Source: Aerococcaceae bacterium zg-1292 (GTDB taxonomy: Bacteria; Bacillota; Bacilli; Lactobacillales; Aerococcaceae). Taken from it: 64,000 nt of DNA. The stretch spans positions 2,118,501-2,182,500 of the forward strand of contig CP065955.1 of NCBI GenBank assembly GCA_016126655.1, in the 5' to 3' direction. The position numbers and the translations under genes are program-made. Below are positions 36,134 to 45,880 of this stretch, in pieces. The notes beneath the pieces were generated by a model. It saw only the letters and a list, made by a program, of their open reading frames with translations. It was not told the origin of the DNA and searched no databases. The stretch's first letter is position 1; each line of letters starts with the position of its first letter.

Positions 36134-37489
36134 TTACGCTTCGACTGCGTTTGCATTAACTGCTTCATTAAAATACGTTTGGGTATCCAATTGATTTTCG
36201 CTATTAGCAACATAAATTGCAGTGGCACTGTCGCCGACCACATTTAACGCGGTTACGAGCATTTCAATCGGACGGTTAATCGCTAAAATTAAAGCATAAG
36301 CTGCCAATGAGGCTGGATTACTATAGCCCATACCACTTAAAATCGTAAACAGAATCACACCACCTGCACCTGGCGCTGCCGGTGTCCCGACTGAAGCCAC
36401 CAGTGCTAAGACAGAAATCGTCAAAATGTTCCAATAGGATAATTGATAGCCCGCACTTGATGCGACAAAAATTGCTGCAATCACTTGCATAATTGCTGTC
36501 CCATTCATGTTAATTGTCATCCCTAATGGTAAGACAAACGAGGTTATATCTTTATCGACACCTAATTCTTCTTGGGCCACTTTCATATTTAATGGTAAAG
36601 TCGCCGCACTTGATGAGGTTGAAAATCCAAAAATAGCTACTTCACTGATTTTACGCACAAACGGCAGTGGATTTATTTTAGCCATCAGTTGAATAAACAA
36701 TGCATAACCGACAGTTAAAAATAATAGTAAACTAAAGGTAGTTACCAACATATAAATCGCGGCTGGTTTTAAGTAATCAACACCATAACTGGCAATGGTT
36801 CGAATTAATAACAATGCTACGGATACTGGCGCTAAGGTCTGAATTACAAAATTTAAAAACACAGTTACAATTTTATTTATCTCTTCAACTAATTTTTGCA
36901 TCAGTGTCAACTCATTATGATAGCGATTGATGATTAAGCCTAAGCATACCGATAAAAAGACAATCGCCAACACACTCGTATTACTTGTAAAGGTGCCTGC
37001 TAAATTATTAGGAAACATATTGAGCAACACATTGAGCGGATTACTCCCGGTTGCGCCGGTTGCGCCTTCAATCGCAAGCTGTGACACATTAAACCACCCT
37101 AATTTCATCACAGCATATCCAATGATAGACGCCATTAATAATGCTGCAATGGACGTGGTTAGAAAGCCTCGAATCGTTTTAAAGGAAATGCGTCCTAATT
37201 TTTCGGTGTCTTTAATATGAACCATCGCTAACGTAATACTAGTAAAGACCATCGGCACGATAACTAACTGCAGTAAGCGCACAAAGACTTGACCAACGAT
37301 ATAAAATAGACCTAGTGCATTTTCATTACCTTCAGCGGTAATATCCGCAAATAACCACTGATTAATCGCGGTCCAAGCGCCTGGATTATGAACAGATAAG
37401 TGTTGTCGCAGCAGTAGAAACACCAACCCAATAACCAAACCGCTGATTAATGATACAACCATCTTCTGTGCAAACGATAATTTTTTCAT
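36134..37489 (-). CDS. Dicarboxylate/amino acid:cation symporter (DAACS, GltP/DctA-like)
   Basis: A 451-aa integral membrane protein with about eight hydrophobic helices and two re-entrant loops. Family marks are a serine-rich HP1 loop (FGFSTSSSAATLPLNMKVA), the cation-binding helix motif NMNGTA (TINMNGTAIMQVI) and the HP2 region ASVGTPAAPGAGGVILFTIL. These are the substrate and Na+/H+ sites of glutamate/aspartate/dicarboxylate carriers, and the exact ligand is uncertain. I chose ATG 37489 because AAGGAGG is 4 nt upstream. A longer frame to 37558 reads into the BOX-like repeat. The leader consists mostly of that repeat. Confidence 0.92.
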   Translation of the reverse strand: MKKLSFAQKMVVSLISGLVIGLVFLLLRQHLSVHNPGAWTAINQWLFADITAEGNENALGLFYIVGQVFVRLLQLVIVPMVFTSITLAMVHIKDTEKLGRISFKTIRGFLTTSIAALLMASIIGYAVMKLGWFNVSQLAIEGATGATGSNPLNVLLNMFPNNLAGTFTSNTSVLAIVFLSVCLGLIINRYHNELTLMQKLVEEINKIVTVFLNFVIQTLAPVSVALLLIRTIASYGVDYLKPAAIYMLVTTFSLLLFLTVGYALFIQLMAKINPLPFVRKISEVAIFGFSTSSSAATLPLNMKVAQEELGVDKDITSFVLPLGMTINMNGTAIMQVIAAIFVASSAGYQLSYWNILTISVLALVASVGTPAAPGAGGVILFTILSGMGYSNPASLAAYALILAINRPIEMLVTALNVVGDSATAIYVANSENQLDTQTYFNEAVNANAVEA

Positions 37490-37502
37490 ACGTCCTCCTT
37501 GT

Positions 37503-37620
37503 ATTTTGGTTCGCTTGGACTGCTTCGTTAACCACTTTACAGAGTGATTGCAGTCCATAGGTACTGCTATAACTTCAACTCCAGTGATTCAAAGCAAAAA
37601 CGTCCGCGCTCACACTTTGT
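37503..37620 (-). repeat. BOX-like palindromic repeat, copy c (leader of the symporter)
   Basis: TATTTTGGTTCGCTTGG at the left and CGCGCTCACACTTTG at the right. The inner stem TGCTT...AACCACT pairs with AGTGATT...AAGCA: both arms are changed against copies with GACTT/AAGTC, a compensatory change. An extra hairpin (GGACTGC/GCAGTCC) spans the arms. Confidence 0.8.
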
Positions 37621-38162
37621 TTTAACGTGCCATGCACTTTTTAACGCGGAAAAAACCAAAACAAAAGACCTTGATGAAGATACACCAAGGCCTACTAAGA
37701 CAGTTCAACTGATACTTATTATTTGCCTTGCTCGCCTCTCGGACGAATTTAAAGGTTTTTTCTGATTTGAATTCTACCATTAATTGACTAAATGTGCAAA
37801 TTATTTCCGCAAATAATTGACAAGCGGCTTATTCTCATTTATTTGGTAGCTATCCCGAATTGAAACTGATTGATAGACTGACTAACTTACTATTACAATT
37901 TAGAAAATAATTAAGTATCGAAAAATAAAGTCTACGTTACACGCTGAATTTTCAAGTTCATAACGTCCCTTTAGTTTCTTGCTATTGTTACGGTTTACGT
38001 CAATAACCACCAATGTTTTTATCATTATATTGACGCTAATACATAAATTGCTGTGTTTATCCAGATGAAAATATTGATAAATCAATATTTATTCTCACCA
38101 TTTATTCCGGAATTTAGGCGATACGCTTTTTAGTGACCAACTTATACCATTCTCACTCACAC
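37621..38162. other. 542-bp gene-poor stretch
   Basis: No supported gene. A terminator-like hairpin GACCTTG/CAAGGCC lies at 37667-37692 with a T-rich tail on the minus strand. An AATATTGATAAATCAATATT palindrome lies at 38069-38088. Confidence 0.4.
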
Positions 38163-38203
38163 AAAAATGCTTGAGCAGCCTATCTTCTCGCCACCCAAGC
38201 ATC
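38163..38203 (-). terminator. Terminator of the nrd operon
   Basis: ATGCTTG/CAAGCAT with a GC-containing inner part, followed on the minus strand by TTTTTG. Confidence 0.75.
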
Positions 38204-38212
38204 TTCCTACAA

Positions 38213-39184
38213 CTACATCCACTTAGAATAATCGTCATTTTCCATCGCTTCAACTGTCCCTAATAAATAGCCATTACCTACTTGAGAGAAGAAGTCGTGA
38301 TTACTTGTACCTGTTGAGATACCATTCATCACAATCGGGTCAACGTCGTCAGCAGTGTCCGGAAATAGTGGGTCAAAGCCTAAGTTTTGCAAGGCTTTGT
38401 TCGCATTATAACGGACAAATGTTTTTACTTTTTCTGTCCAACCGATTTCATCATAAATCATTTGCGTGAATTTTGATTCGTTTTGATATAAGTCAAAGGT
38501 CAATTGATAGACCCAAGCTTTCAATTCTTCTTGCTCACTTTCTGATAAACGTTCGTAACCGAGTTGGAATTTATACCCAATATAGGTTCCATGCACTGAC
38601 TCATCACGAATAATTAACTTAATAATTTCTGCGACATTAGCCAATTTATTGTTACCTAAATAATACAAAGGCGCAAAGAATCCTGAATAGAACAAAAAGG
38701 ATTCCAATAAAACACTCGCTGCCTTAGCCTGTAAGTCCGTTCCATTTTGATACGCATCATTAATTTTTTGCGCTTTAAATTGCAGTACCTCATTGGAATT
38801 CGTCCAATTAAAAATCGACTCAATTTCTGCTTTCGTATTTAATGTACTAAAGATAGACGAATAACTTTTTGCATGGACAGATTCCATAAATTGAATATTA
38901 TTCAATACTGCCTCTTCATGCTGTGTCCGCACCGCTAAACGTAAACGTTCAATCGCGTCTTCTGATTGCAAGGTATCAAGTAGCGTTAAACCACCGAACA
39001 CCTTACCAATCATATCTTTTTCAGCATGGGACAGTGTACGCCAATCGTCTAAATCATTCGACAAAGGAATACGTGTATCTAACCAAAACTGCTCGGTCAA
39101 CTTTTCCCATGTTAATTTATCCACCATATCTTCAATTTGATTCCAGTTAATCGCTAAATATGGATTTTCAACTTCTTTCGACAT
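38213..39184 (-). CDS. nrdF: Class Ib ribonucleotide reductase, beta subunit
   Basis: A 323-aa ferritin-like protein that houses the dimetal-tyrosyl radical cofactor. Metal ligands can be placed in QFMESVHAKSYSSIF (E and H, about 98-105) and LIIRDESVHGTYIGYKFQLG (E and H, about 190-200), with EDAIERL upstream. It hands its radical to NrdE for reduction of NDPs to dNDPs. It is third in nrdIEF, 47 bp after nrdE. AAGGAGTGATAATAAA provides the ribosome site. NrdF of class Ib can use Mn with help from NrdI, which is also encoded here. Confidence 0.96.
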   Translation of the reverse strand: MSKEVENPYLAINWNQIEDMVDKLTWEKLTEQFWLDTRIPLSNDLDDWRTLSHAEKDMIGKVFGGLTLLDTLQSEDAIERLRLAVRTQHEEAVLNNIQFMESVHAKSYSSIFSTLNTKAEIESIFNWTNSNEVLQFKAQKINDAYQNGTDLQAKAASVLLESFLFYSGFFAPLYYLGNNKLANVAEIIKLIIRDESVHGTYIGYKFQLGYERLSESEQEELKAWVYQLTFDLYQNESKFTQMIYDEIGWTEKVKTFVRYNANKALQNLGFDPLFPDTADDVDPIVMNGISTGTSNHDFFSQVGNGYLLGTVEAMENDDYSKWM

Positions 39185-39231
39185 TTTATTATCACTCCTT
39201 ATTGCTCAATGTATGACTGATTATTCCCCGA

Positions 39232-41409
39232 TTAAATTGAGCACGACTCACACGCATTGCTGCCAACCTCATCGCCATCATCCGTAAACGTCCGCACATA
39301 ATAAATCGACTTAATGCCTTTTTTCCAAGCATAATGACGTAAAATATTTAAGTCGCGGGTTGTCATTTTATTGGTACGCCCTGCTTTCCATTCATACATT
39401 CCTTCGGGAATTTCACTGCGCATAAATAATGTAAGTGACATTCCTTGGTCAATATGTTTTTGTGCTGCTGCGTAGACATCAATCACTTTACGCATATCAA
39501 TATCATAAGCCGATTTATAATACGGCAAAGTCTCATTCGATAGATGCGGTGCAGGGTAATAAGTTTTACCCGTCTTTTTCTCTTGACGCTCCTCGATTAA
39601 GCGCGTAATCGGATGTAGTGACGCACTTGTTTCATTCACATAGCTAATTGAACCTGTTGGAGCAATCGCCATACGGTTTTGATGATACAATCCAGTAGCT
39701 TGTACCTTTTCTTTGAGTTCTTGCCAATCTGCTGCCGTTGGCATTGGAACATTTTTCATAATCGCTGCCACCTTTTCAGATTGGATGACAAATGGGTTGG
39801 CGATATACGCGTCAAAGTATTCGCCAGTTGCATAAGTTGATTTTTCAAAATTATCGAAACGCACACCGCGCTCGGTCGCTAATTGATTGCTGGATACTAA
39901 GGTGTAATAGTTTAAGGCATAAAAATATGCTTCGGTTAACTCAATCGATTCCGGTGAGCCATAGTGCATTTGATTTAAAGCGAATAAAGTGTGTAGCCCC
40001 ATACCACCTAAACCAATCGTATGTGCTTTGTCATTGCCATTTTTAATTGTCGGCACAGTTTCAATACTTGAGTGGTCGGTTACATACGTTAATGCTCGAA
40101 CAGCTACATCCACCGATTGTGCAAAGTTTGGTGATTGAATCATATTCGGGATATTGGTTGAGCCTAAATTGCAGCTAATATCTGTACCAAGTACTTCGTA
40201 TTCTTGACGGTCATTGATATGAGACGGCAATTGCACTTGTAGAATTTCCGAACACAAATTACTCATCGTAATCATGCCGTCAATCGGGTTGGTGCGGTTG
40301 GCAGTATCAATATTGACAATATAAGGATACCCTGACTCTTGTTGTAATTTACTGATTTCATTTTCTAATTCACGTGCCGAAATTTTCGACTTGCGAATCT
40401 CTGGATTGTTAACGATATTATCGTATTCTTTCGTAATATCTAAATAAGCAAATGGCACGCCATATACCCGTTCAATGTCATACGGACTAAATAAATACAT
40501 CGGGTCATCATTGGCTGCTAATTCATAGAATTTATCTGGAACAACTAAGCCGAGTGATAATGTTTTGACACGTATTTTTTCATCAGCATTCTCTTTTTTG
40601 GTTGATAAGAAAGAGACAACATCTGGATGGAACACATTAAGGTACACGGCACCTGCACCATTACGCTGACCTAATTGGTTGGAATAGCTAAAACTATCTT
40701 CTAACAATTTCATTACTGGCACGACGCCACTTGACGCATTTTCAATTTTTTTAATGGGGTCGCCGGCTGCACGTAGATTCGATAGGTTAACACCAACACC
40801 ACCACCAATTCGTGACAATTGCAAGGCAGAATTAATTCCGCGTCCGATACTATTCATATCGTCACTCAACTGGATTAAAAAGCACGATACTAATTCTCCA
40901 CGGCGTTTACGTCCCGCATTTAAAAAGGTTGGTGTTGCAGGTTGATAACGTTGAGCAATCATTTCGTCACGCAATTTTTCAGCCAATGACTCATCGCCAT
41001 CAGCTAAAAATAACGACGCAAATACAACACGGTCTTCATATCGTTCTAAATAACGTTGTCCATCATTGGTTTTTAATGCATACTGCGTATAAAATTTAAA
41101 AGCAGACATAAACGATTTAAAGCGGAACTTCATCGCATACGTGTCTTTCATCATTTTTTTGACAAATTCACGCGAATACTTTTCGATAAAGTCACGCTCT
41201 AAATACTCATTATCCATTAGATATTCTAATTTCTCATCTAAGGTGTAGAAAAATACCGTATTTGGATTCACATGTTCTAAAAAGTAGGCACGTACCGCTT
41301 CTTTATCTTTATGGAGCGGAATCTGATTATTAATCGGACGATTCAACTCATTATTCAATTTAAAGTACGTTACTTCTTTCGCCTTAGTCGCTAGTCTTGG
41401 TTTTTCCAA
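39232..41409 (-). CDS. nrdE: Class Ib ribonucleotide reductase, alpha subunit
   Basis: A 725-aa catalytic subunit. It has the ten-stranded barrel motifs LSRIGGGVGVNLSNLRA, CSEILQ and NLGSTNIPNMI, the radical-site region MAIAPTGSISYVNETSASLHP, and the C-terminal redox pair in NACESCSI that is re-reduced by a glutaredoxin-like protein. The short N-terminus without an ATP cone is typical of class Ib. It begins with TTG at 41409 inside the end of nrdI (26-bp overlap), with AGGTGG 6 nt upstream. No other in-frame start has a ribosome site. No nrdH gene is found next to it. Confidence 0.96.
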   Translation of the reverse strand: MEKPRLATKAKEVTYFKLNNELNRPINNQIPLHKDKEAVRAYFLEHVNPNTVFFYTLDEKLEYLMDNEYLERDFIEKYSREFVKKMMKDTYAMKFRFKSFMSAFKFYTQYALKTNDGQRYLERYEDRVVFASLFLADGDESLAEKLRDEMIAQRYQPATPTFLNAGRKRRGELVSCFLIQLSDDMNSIGRGINSALQLSRIGGGVGVNLSNLRAAGDPIKKIENASSGVVPVMKLLEDSFSYSNQLGQRNGAGAVYLNVFHPDVVSFLSTKKENADEKIRVKTLSLGLVVPDKFYELAANDDPMYLFSPYDIERVYGVPFAYLDITKEYDNIVNNPEIRKSKISARELENEISKLQQESGYPYIVNIDTANRTNPIDGMITMSNLCSEILQVQLPSHINDRQEYEVLGTDISCNLGSTNIPNMIQSPNFAQSVDVAVRALTYVTDHSSIETVPTIKNGNDKAHTIGLGGMGLHTLFALNQMHYGSPESIELTEAYFYALNYYTLVSSNQLATERGVRFDNFEKSTYATGEYFDAYIANPFVIQSEKVAAIMKNVPMPTAADWQELKEKVQATGLYHQNRMAIAPTGSISYVNETSASLHPITRLIEERQEKKTGKTYYPAPHLSNETLPYYKSAYDIDMRKVIDVYAAAQKHIDQGMSLTLFMRSEIPEGMYEWKAGRTNKMTTRDLNILRHYAWKKGIKSIYYVRTFTDDGDEVGSNACESCSI

Positions 41410-41767
41410 GTTTCTCCACCTCTTCTTTTAATTTTTTTACATCATTGGCATTGCCTTGAAATTCAAATAAATGTAATATTGGCACATTAAAGTCACGGCT
41501 CAAGTCTTTGGCAGTAAAACAGTATAAGGTATTAAAGTTGACATTGCCACCGCCAGCGACACCTTGTAAATAATGCCGATTATTGCCCGTTTCGACAAAT
41601 TCCCATAACAAATCGGTCACTTCACGTTCGTACGTAGGCGCGACAATAATATACGGTTCCGTCACTTCCAACATTGGTGTATCAGCAAACAGTTCGATTG
41701 CCGGCCAGTCGAATTTCTTAATAAAGCGACGTGTTTGCCCCGTCAACGATAGATAAACCATTAACAT
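41384..41767 (-). CDS. nrdI: NrdI flavodoxin-like protein
   Basis: A 127-aa flavodoxin-like protein that supplies oxidant for assembling the Mn-tyrosyl cofactor of NrdF. FMN-binding loops are visible: LSLTGQTRRFIKK near the start, APTYEREVTDLLWEF, and GVAGGGNVNFNTLYCFTAKDLS. The ATG at 41767 is chosen because GGAGGG lies 5 nt upstream. A second ATG two codons later is possible. The frame is open further upstream through the terminator hairpin, which is not coding. It is first of nrdIEF and sits behind a leader with a short ORF and an intrinsic terminator. Confidence 0.93.
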   Translation of the reverse strand: MLMVYLSLTGQTRRFIKKFDWPAIELFADTPMLEVTEPYIIVAPTYEREVTDLLWEFVETGNNRHYLQGVAGGGNVNFNTLYCFTAKDLSRDFNVPILHLFEFQGNANDVKKLKEEVEKLGKTKTSD

Positions 41768-41811
41768 AAAATCCCTCCAGTTTTTAGGATGATGACTCTG
41801 AGCCAATAGAC

Positions 41812-41842
41812 AAAAAAACGACGGAGTGCCCTAGCACTCCTA
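41812..41842 (-). terminator. Intrinsic terminator in the nrdI leader (attenuator candidate)
   Basis: GGAGTGC-CCTA-GCACTCC (41823-41840) followed on the minus strand by GTCG and seven T, ending 45 nt before nrdI. The stop codon of an 11-aa leader ORF overlaps its 5' base. Confidence 0.75.
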
Positions 41843-41875
41843 GCTTGTAGTCGAATAGACATCTATTCTGCTCAT
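41840..41875 (-). CDS. 11-aa leader ORF before nrdIEF (attenuation peptide or nrdH remnant)
   Basis: ATG at 41875, preceded by AAGAAAGG, codes MSRIDVYSTTS and stops with TAG at 41840-41842, exactly where the terminator stem begins. A ribosome at the stop would cover the 5' arm and favour read-through into nrdI. The sequence IDVYSTTS also resembles the N-terminal strand of NrdH-redoxins (xVYSxxxCxxC), so it may be what is left of nrdH. A hairpin (GAATAGA/TCTATTC) lies inside the ORF. Confidence 0.4.
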   Translation of the reverse strand: MSRIDVYSTTS

Positions 41876-41991
41876 ACGAACCTTTCTTGTTATCAATTTG
41901 AATTTACAAAATACATTGACAACATTCACTCATCTATATTAGCACCGCCTAAGTTAAAAAGCAACAAAGAAGACCTTATCTTGTATTGAAA

Positions 41992-42029
41992 CACTCAATC
42001 AAACACAAGATATTGTGTTTGATTGAGTG
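41992..42029. repeat. Perfect 38-bp palindrome
   Basis: A 17-bp arm CACTCAATCAAACACAA, centre GATA, then the exact complement. Its centre ACACAAGATATTGTGT also looks like an NrdR box (ACACwATATxTTGTGT-type), and it lies about 230 bp upstream of nrdI. Confidence 0.7.
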
Positions 42030-42220
42030 AATGTCAAGCACTATGGTCATTACGTTTAGTTAAACACATGTCTGGCACTACGGTTTTCATGTTTGATTGA
42101 GCACTTGTTAAGCACTACGGCTATTGTGTTTGGATAAACACGTGTCTGGCACTACGGACATTAATTTGGATTAAGCACGCATCTGACACTACGGTTATTA
42201 AGATAAACACAAGGCACTAG
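42017..42220. repeat. 37-bp tandem repeat, five and a half units, alternating in type
   Basis: Units begin at 42017, 42054, 42091, 42128 and 42165, with a partial sixth at 42202. Each ends in GCACTAyGG plus seven variable bases. Odd units carry GATTGAG and TCAAGCACT, even units carry GTTAAACACATGTCTGGCACT, which gives a 74-bp higher-order period. It lies between the Nudix gene and nrdI. There are no spacers, so it is not a CRISPR array. Confidence 0.8.
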
Positions 42221-42266
42221 ATTGGTAACAATACGGTCCCACGCAATAACTCGTTATTTGTTTTCA

Positions 42267-42725
42267 CTACTCATCCGCCCAACCTATTTCAAAGTAATGG
42301 TCACCTTGCTGCACACGCTGTAAGATATTCCGGCTATATTCAATCAAATCATCGGGTAATGCCTCTTGATGAATCCATATCATTTCAGACACTTTCTCTG
42401 GTTCATTGATACGCACGACAGTTTTTTCTGCGTTTGTAATTTTTACGTGAAAATAAAAGTCATAATATACTTGATTATCAGTATTACGATGGGCGACTGC
42501 CATAAATCTCAATCGGTCTAAGTTAATCGCCAAACCAGTCTCTTCTAATAATTCACGACGTGCAGCTTGCTTAGCTGTTTCACCGGCTTCGACATGTCCA
42601 GAAGCACCCAAATCTAGCCATCCATCCCGATATCCCGTTTTAAGGCGGCGTTGTAATAAATAATGTGCTTCCTCATCTTCAATGACTAAAAAGACGGCAC
42701 TCTTCGTTAAATATCGCTTTTTCAT
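42267..42725 (-). CDS. Nudix hydrolase
   Basis: A 152-aa cytoplasmic pyrophosphohydrolase with a complete Nudix box, GHVEAGETAKQAARRELLEETGL (about residues 42-64; all consensus Gly, Glu and Arg present). The N-terminus AVFLVIEDEEAHYLLQRRLKTGYRDGWLDLGAS is typical of the MutT-like group acting on nucleoside diphosphates. The substrate cannot be predicted. AAAGGA precedes the ATG. It is divergent from copYA, with only 83 bp between starts, so its promoter shares the region of the copper operators. Confidence 0.88.
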   Translation of the reverse strand: MKKRYLTKSAVFLVIEDEEAHYLLQRRLKTGYRDGWLDLGASGHVEAGETAKQAARRELLEETGLAINLDRLRFMAVAHRNTDNQVYYDFYFHVKITNAEKTVVRINEPEKVSEMIWIHQEALPDDLIEYSRNILQRVQQGDHYFEIGWADE

Positions 42726-42757
42726 ATTTTTAATCCTTTCACTTGACTTTGTTGGGT

Positions 42758-42793
42758 TACAATCGTAAACTTACAATATAGATTACAAACGTA
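42758..42793. promoter_or_regulatory. Two CopY operators (cop boxes)
   Basis: TACAATCGTA (42758-42767) and TACAAACGTA (42784-42793) both fit KACAnnYGTA. They bracket a TACAAT -10-like sequence at 42772-42777, so bound CopY would block the copYA promoter. Confidence 0.8.
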
Positions 42794-42808
42794 AACGGAG
42801 GAGTTTTT

Positions 42809-43243
42809 ATGGATAAACCAACAATTTCACCGGCTGAGTGGGAAATTATGCGTGTAGTATGGGCCCATCATCAAGTAACCAGTCGTGAAATCCTTCAAGT
42901 ATTCCAACACATTTTAGACTGGAAAGAAGGCACGATTAAATCGCTCATTAACCGGTTAATTCAAAAGCAATTACTTATTCAAGATACATCAACGAAGCCG
43001 TATCTATATTCTGCTGCGATTAGCGAAGAAGCAGCGATGCAACAAGAGCTAGACGCCATACTCAGTCGCTGTTGCACGAAAGAACGTGGCAAATACATTC
43101 ACTACCTCTTAGAGCAACAAGCGTTATCAAAAGACGATTGCCAGTTAATTCAACAAACAGCACAAGACAAATCCAATGATGCACCAGAAACCATTGCCTG
43201 TCAATGTCGAACTGGGCAATGTACCTGCTGTAAACACCATTAA
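42809..43243 (+). CDS. copY: CopY/TcrY-family copper-responsive repressor
   Basis: A 144-aa protein with a BlaI/MecI-like winged helix (ISPAEWEIMRVVWAHHQVTSREIL, then WKEGTIKSLINRLIQKQLL) in residues 5-75 and a C-terminal metal hook CQCRTGQCTC (CxCxxxxCxC). Zn at the hook keeps CopY on DNA. Cu(I) displaces it and releases the repressor. It is first gene of copYA, with GGAGGAG before the ATG and two operators upstream. A third matching operator is found at rlmI. Confidence 0.94.
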   Translation: MDKPTISPAEWEIMRVVWAHHQVTSREILQVFQHILDWKEGTIKSLINRLIQKQLLIQDTSTKPYLYSAAISEEAAMQQELDAILSRCCTKERGKYIHYLLEQQALSKDDCQLIQQTAQDKSNDAPETIACQCRTGQCTCCKHH

Positions 43244-43267
43244 CTTTTTAATAGGGAGAGCATTTTT

Positions 43268-45754
43268 ATGAAACAACAATTTCAAATCGAAGGCATGTAT
43301 TGTGCCGGATGTGCAGCCAAAATCGAACAAAAATTAAATCAATTAACCGGCGTGAAAGAAGCGGTTGTCAACCTCGTTACCAACTCAGCAACGATTGATT
43401 ATGATGACAATCAAGTCACTTTTACAACATTTCGTGACACAGTGGACTCACTTGGCTATCAATTAGTCGATAGGGCTGAACCCCATGTAGATAACCCTTC
43501 CCACATTCAAAATTATCACATAGAAGGCATGCATTGTGCTAGCTGTGCGGCTAAAATTGAACAAACCATTGGACAAATACCTAATGTACAAAAAGCTGCA
43601 GTCAACCTTGTCACTGAGCAATTAACAGTCATCTGGGATGACACTCCAGATGGGTCTGCCATCACAAACGCAGTTGATGCTGTCGGTTATCATGCCACAC
43701 TCAGCGTTTCACCTCAAGAACAATTCATTATAGCACAACAAAATAAAGAAAAGCAGTTAAAGGAGCGAAAAACTCAACTCATCTATATGCTGCTCTTTAC
43801 AGTGCCACTCTTTTATTTGACAATGGGGCCGATGATTCATCTGCCGATTCCAACCTGGCTTGACAGTCATCACCATTTATTACGTAATATGGTCGTCCAA
43901 TTTTTATTAACGACACCAGTGTTATGGTTAGCTCGTGATTTATTTGTTAGCGGCTTTAAAGCATTACGCCATTTATCACCGAATATGGACTCACTAGTCG
44001 CTGTCGGTACGACAGCTGCGTATCTACAAGGTATCGGCATGTTAATTTATCATTGGCTGACACCAGCGACATCAACCAGTCATCCTGAATTGTATTTTGA
44101 ATCGGCAGCCGTAATCTTAACCTTGATGAAATTAGGAAAATATATGGAAGATGTCGCCAAAGGTAAAACCAGTCAAGCTATCAATGAATTGATGGCACTC
44201 GCTCCCGATATTGCTTATCGTAAAACAAGTGATGGTAATGTCGAATCCATCCCGCTGTCAATGGTAAATATTGACGACACCTTAATCGTACGTCCTGGCG
44301 AGCGTTTAGGTGTGGACGGCATCATCACGCAAGGTCAATCATCCGTTGATGAATCAATGATAACTGGCGAAAGTTTGCCGGTATCTAAAGGAGTCGGAGA
44401 CACAGTATCCAGTGGTAGTATCAATAAAAATGGTAGTTTCGCTTACCGTGTTACAGCGATTGGTCAAGAAACATTTTTATCAAAAATCATCACTCTAGTT
44501 CAAGAAGCCCAAGGATGCAAAGCAGAAATTGCTAAATTAGCAGATAAAATTTCGTTATATTTCGTCCCTACTGTGATGATATTAGCACTGATTAGTAGTA
44601 TCAGTTGGTATTTCTTTGCAGATGCATCCTTTGAATTTGCACTTAAAATCTTTATCAATGTCTTAATTATCGCCTGTCCATGCGCCCTAGGCTTAGCGAC
44701 ACCGACGGCAATTATGGTTGGTACCGGATTAGCCGCAAAACATGGTATTCTCTTTAAAAATGGTACGGCATTAGAAACCGTGCATAAAGCTACAGCGATT
44801 GTATTAGATAAAACAGGTACCATTACAGAAGGTGTTCCAACTGTAATCGATGTCGATTTACACGATACTTTTGATGCAAACACCTTACTACAGCAAGTTG
44901 CCGCAATTGAATCCGTGTCCGAGCACCCGTTAGCAGATGCAATTGTGCAATATGTCAAAGACTTAGCTTTAGGCGAACTACCGGCGGTAACTGACTTTAA
45001 TAGCGTGACTGGGATGGGGATTCAAGGAACGGTTCAAGGCAATACGGTAGCTATTGGTAACGCGAAAATGATGGCGTCGATTTTGACACTGTCAGATGAT
45101 GCCATGCGCCGTTCTAAACAATTAGCAAAATTAGGAAAAACACCACTATTTATCGCAGTTAATCATCAATTTGCAGGAATTATTAGTGTCAGCGACCCGA
45201 TAAAAGCTACAAGTAAAGAGGCTATTGAGCAATTGAAGCAGATGAACTTAACTACCTATATGGTCACTGGTGATAATCAACATACTGCCAATGCTATCGC
45301 CGCTTCACTGGATTTGGATGGCGTATACAGTGAAGTGATGCCGGCTGATAAAAGTTCGATTGTCAGCTCACTGCAAGAAAACCACACAGTACTAATGGTC
45401 GGTGACGGGATTAATGATGCGCCCGCTCTGGCTAAAGCAGAGGTTGGTATTGCGATTGGTTCTGGTACGGATATTGCGATTGAATCGGCTGATGTCGTTT
45501 TAATGCATAATCAATTGAAAGATGTCTTAACCGCCATTGAGTTGAGCCATGCCACCATTCGCACGATTAAGCAAAACTTATTTTGGGCATTTGCCTATAA
45601 TGTGATTGGTATTCCAATAGCGATGGGCTTGGTGTACGCGTTATTTCATGGTCCATTATTAAACCCAATGGTTGCTGCTCTCGCAATGAGTTTTAGCTCA
45701 ATTTCCGTATTATTGAACTCACTGCGTTTACGCTTCTTTAAACCTCGTAAATAA
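43268..45754 (+). CDS. copA: Copper-exporting P1B-type ATPase
   Basis: An 828-aa membrane ATPase. Two N-terminal heavy-metal domains have [11 protein letters not shown] (about 8) and [11 protein letters not shown] (about 83), both with CxxC copper sites. The eight-helix P1B core includes the transport motif [10 protein letters not shown] (about 470), actuator TGES (about 365), phosphorylation site DKTGTITEG (about 515), the SEHPLADAI nucleotide motif (about 553) and [10 protein letters not shown] (about 715). It pumps Cu(I) out of the cytoplasm. It follows copY by 24 bp. There is no copZ chaperone gene after it: a terminator follows instead. Confidence 0.96.
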   Translation: MKQQFQIEGMYCAGCAAKIEQKLNQLTGVKEAVVNLVTNSATIDYDDNQVTFTTFRDTVDSLGYQLVDRAEPHVDNPSHIQNYHIEGMHCASCAAKIEQTIGQIPNVQKAAVNLVTEQLTVIWDDTPDGSAITNAVDAVGYHATLSVSPQEQFIIAQQNKEKQLKERKTQLIYMLLFTVPLFYLTMGPMIHLPIPTWLDSHHHLLRNMVVQFLLTTPVLWLARDLFVSGFKALRHLSPNMDSLVAVGTTAAYLQGIGMLIYHWLTPATSTSHPELYFESAAVILTLMKLGKYMEDVAKGKTSQAINELMALAPDIAYRKTSDGNVESIPLSMVNIDDTLIVRPGERLGVDGIITQGQSSVDESMITGESLPVSKGVGDTVSSGSINKNGSFAYRVTAIGQETFLSKIITLVQEAQGCKAEIAKLADKISLYFVPTVMILALISSISWYFFADASFEFALKIFINVLIIACPCALGLATPTAIMVGTGLAAKHGILFKNGTALETVHKATAIVLDKTGTITEGVPTVIDVDLHDTFDANTLLQQVAAIESVSEHPLADAIVQYVKDLALGELPAVTDFNSVTGMGIQGTVQGNTVAIGNAKMMASILTLSDDAMRRSKQLAKLGKTPLFIAVNHQFAGIISVSDPIKATSKEAIEQLKQMNLTTYMVTGDNQHTANAIAASLDLDGVYSEVMPADKSSIVSSLQENHTVLMVGDGINDAPALAKAEVGIAIGSGTDIAIESADVVLMHNQLKDVLTAIELSHATIRTIKQNLFWAFAYNVIGIPIAMGLVYALFHGPLLNPMVAALAMSFSSISVLLNSLRLRFFKPRK

Positions 45755-45829
45755 AGGCAATGTCAATAAGTATCCGGAAATAAATTGCTAAAAAATTTAC
45801 GTGCCGGCAGTGCACTTACAGCATTAAAG

Positions 45830-45867
45830 TAAAGTAGAGGTACTCGGTTGAGTGCCTCTACTTTTTT
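45830..45867 (+). terminator. Terminator of copYA
   Basis: GTAGAGG-T-ACTC pairs with GAGT-G-CCTCTAC, loop GGTT, then six T. Confidence 0.88.
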
Positions 45868-45880
45868 ACCTGAATTTCCG

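Noticed and set aside
36035..36247. 70-aa plus-strand frame
   Set aside because: It covers the symporter terminator and the antisense of its 3' end, without a ribosome site.
37503..37620. T-box riboswitch for the BOX-like repeats
   Set aside because: The T-box bulge sequence is absent, the repeat sits in tandem and nested arrangements, and terminators do not follow.
42017..42220. CRISPR-like 37-bp periodicity
   Set aside because: Units are contiguous with no spacers of unique sequence and no cas genes nearby. It is a tandem repeat.
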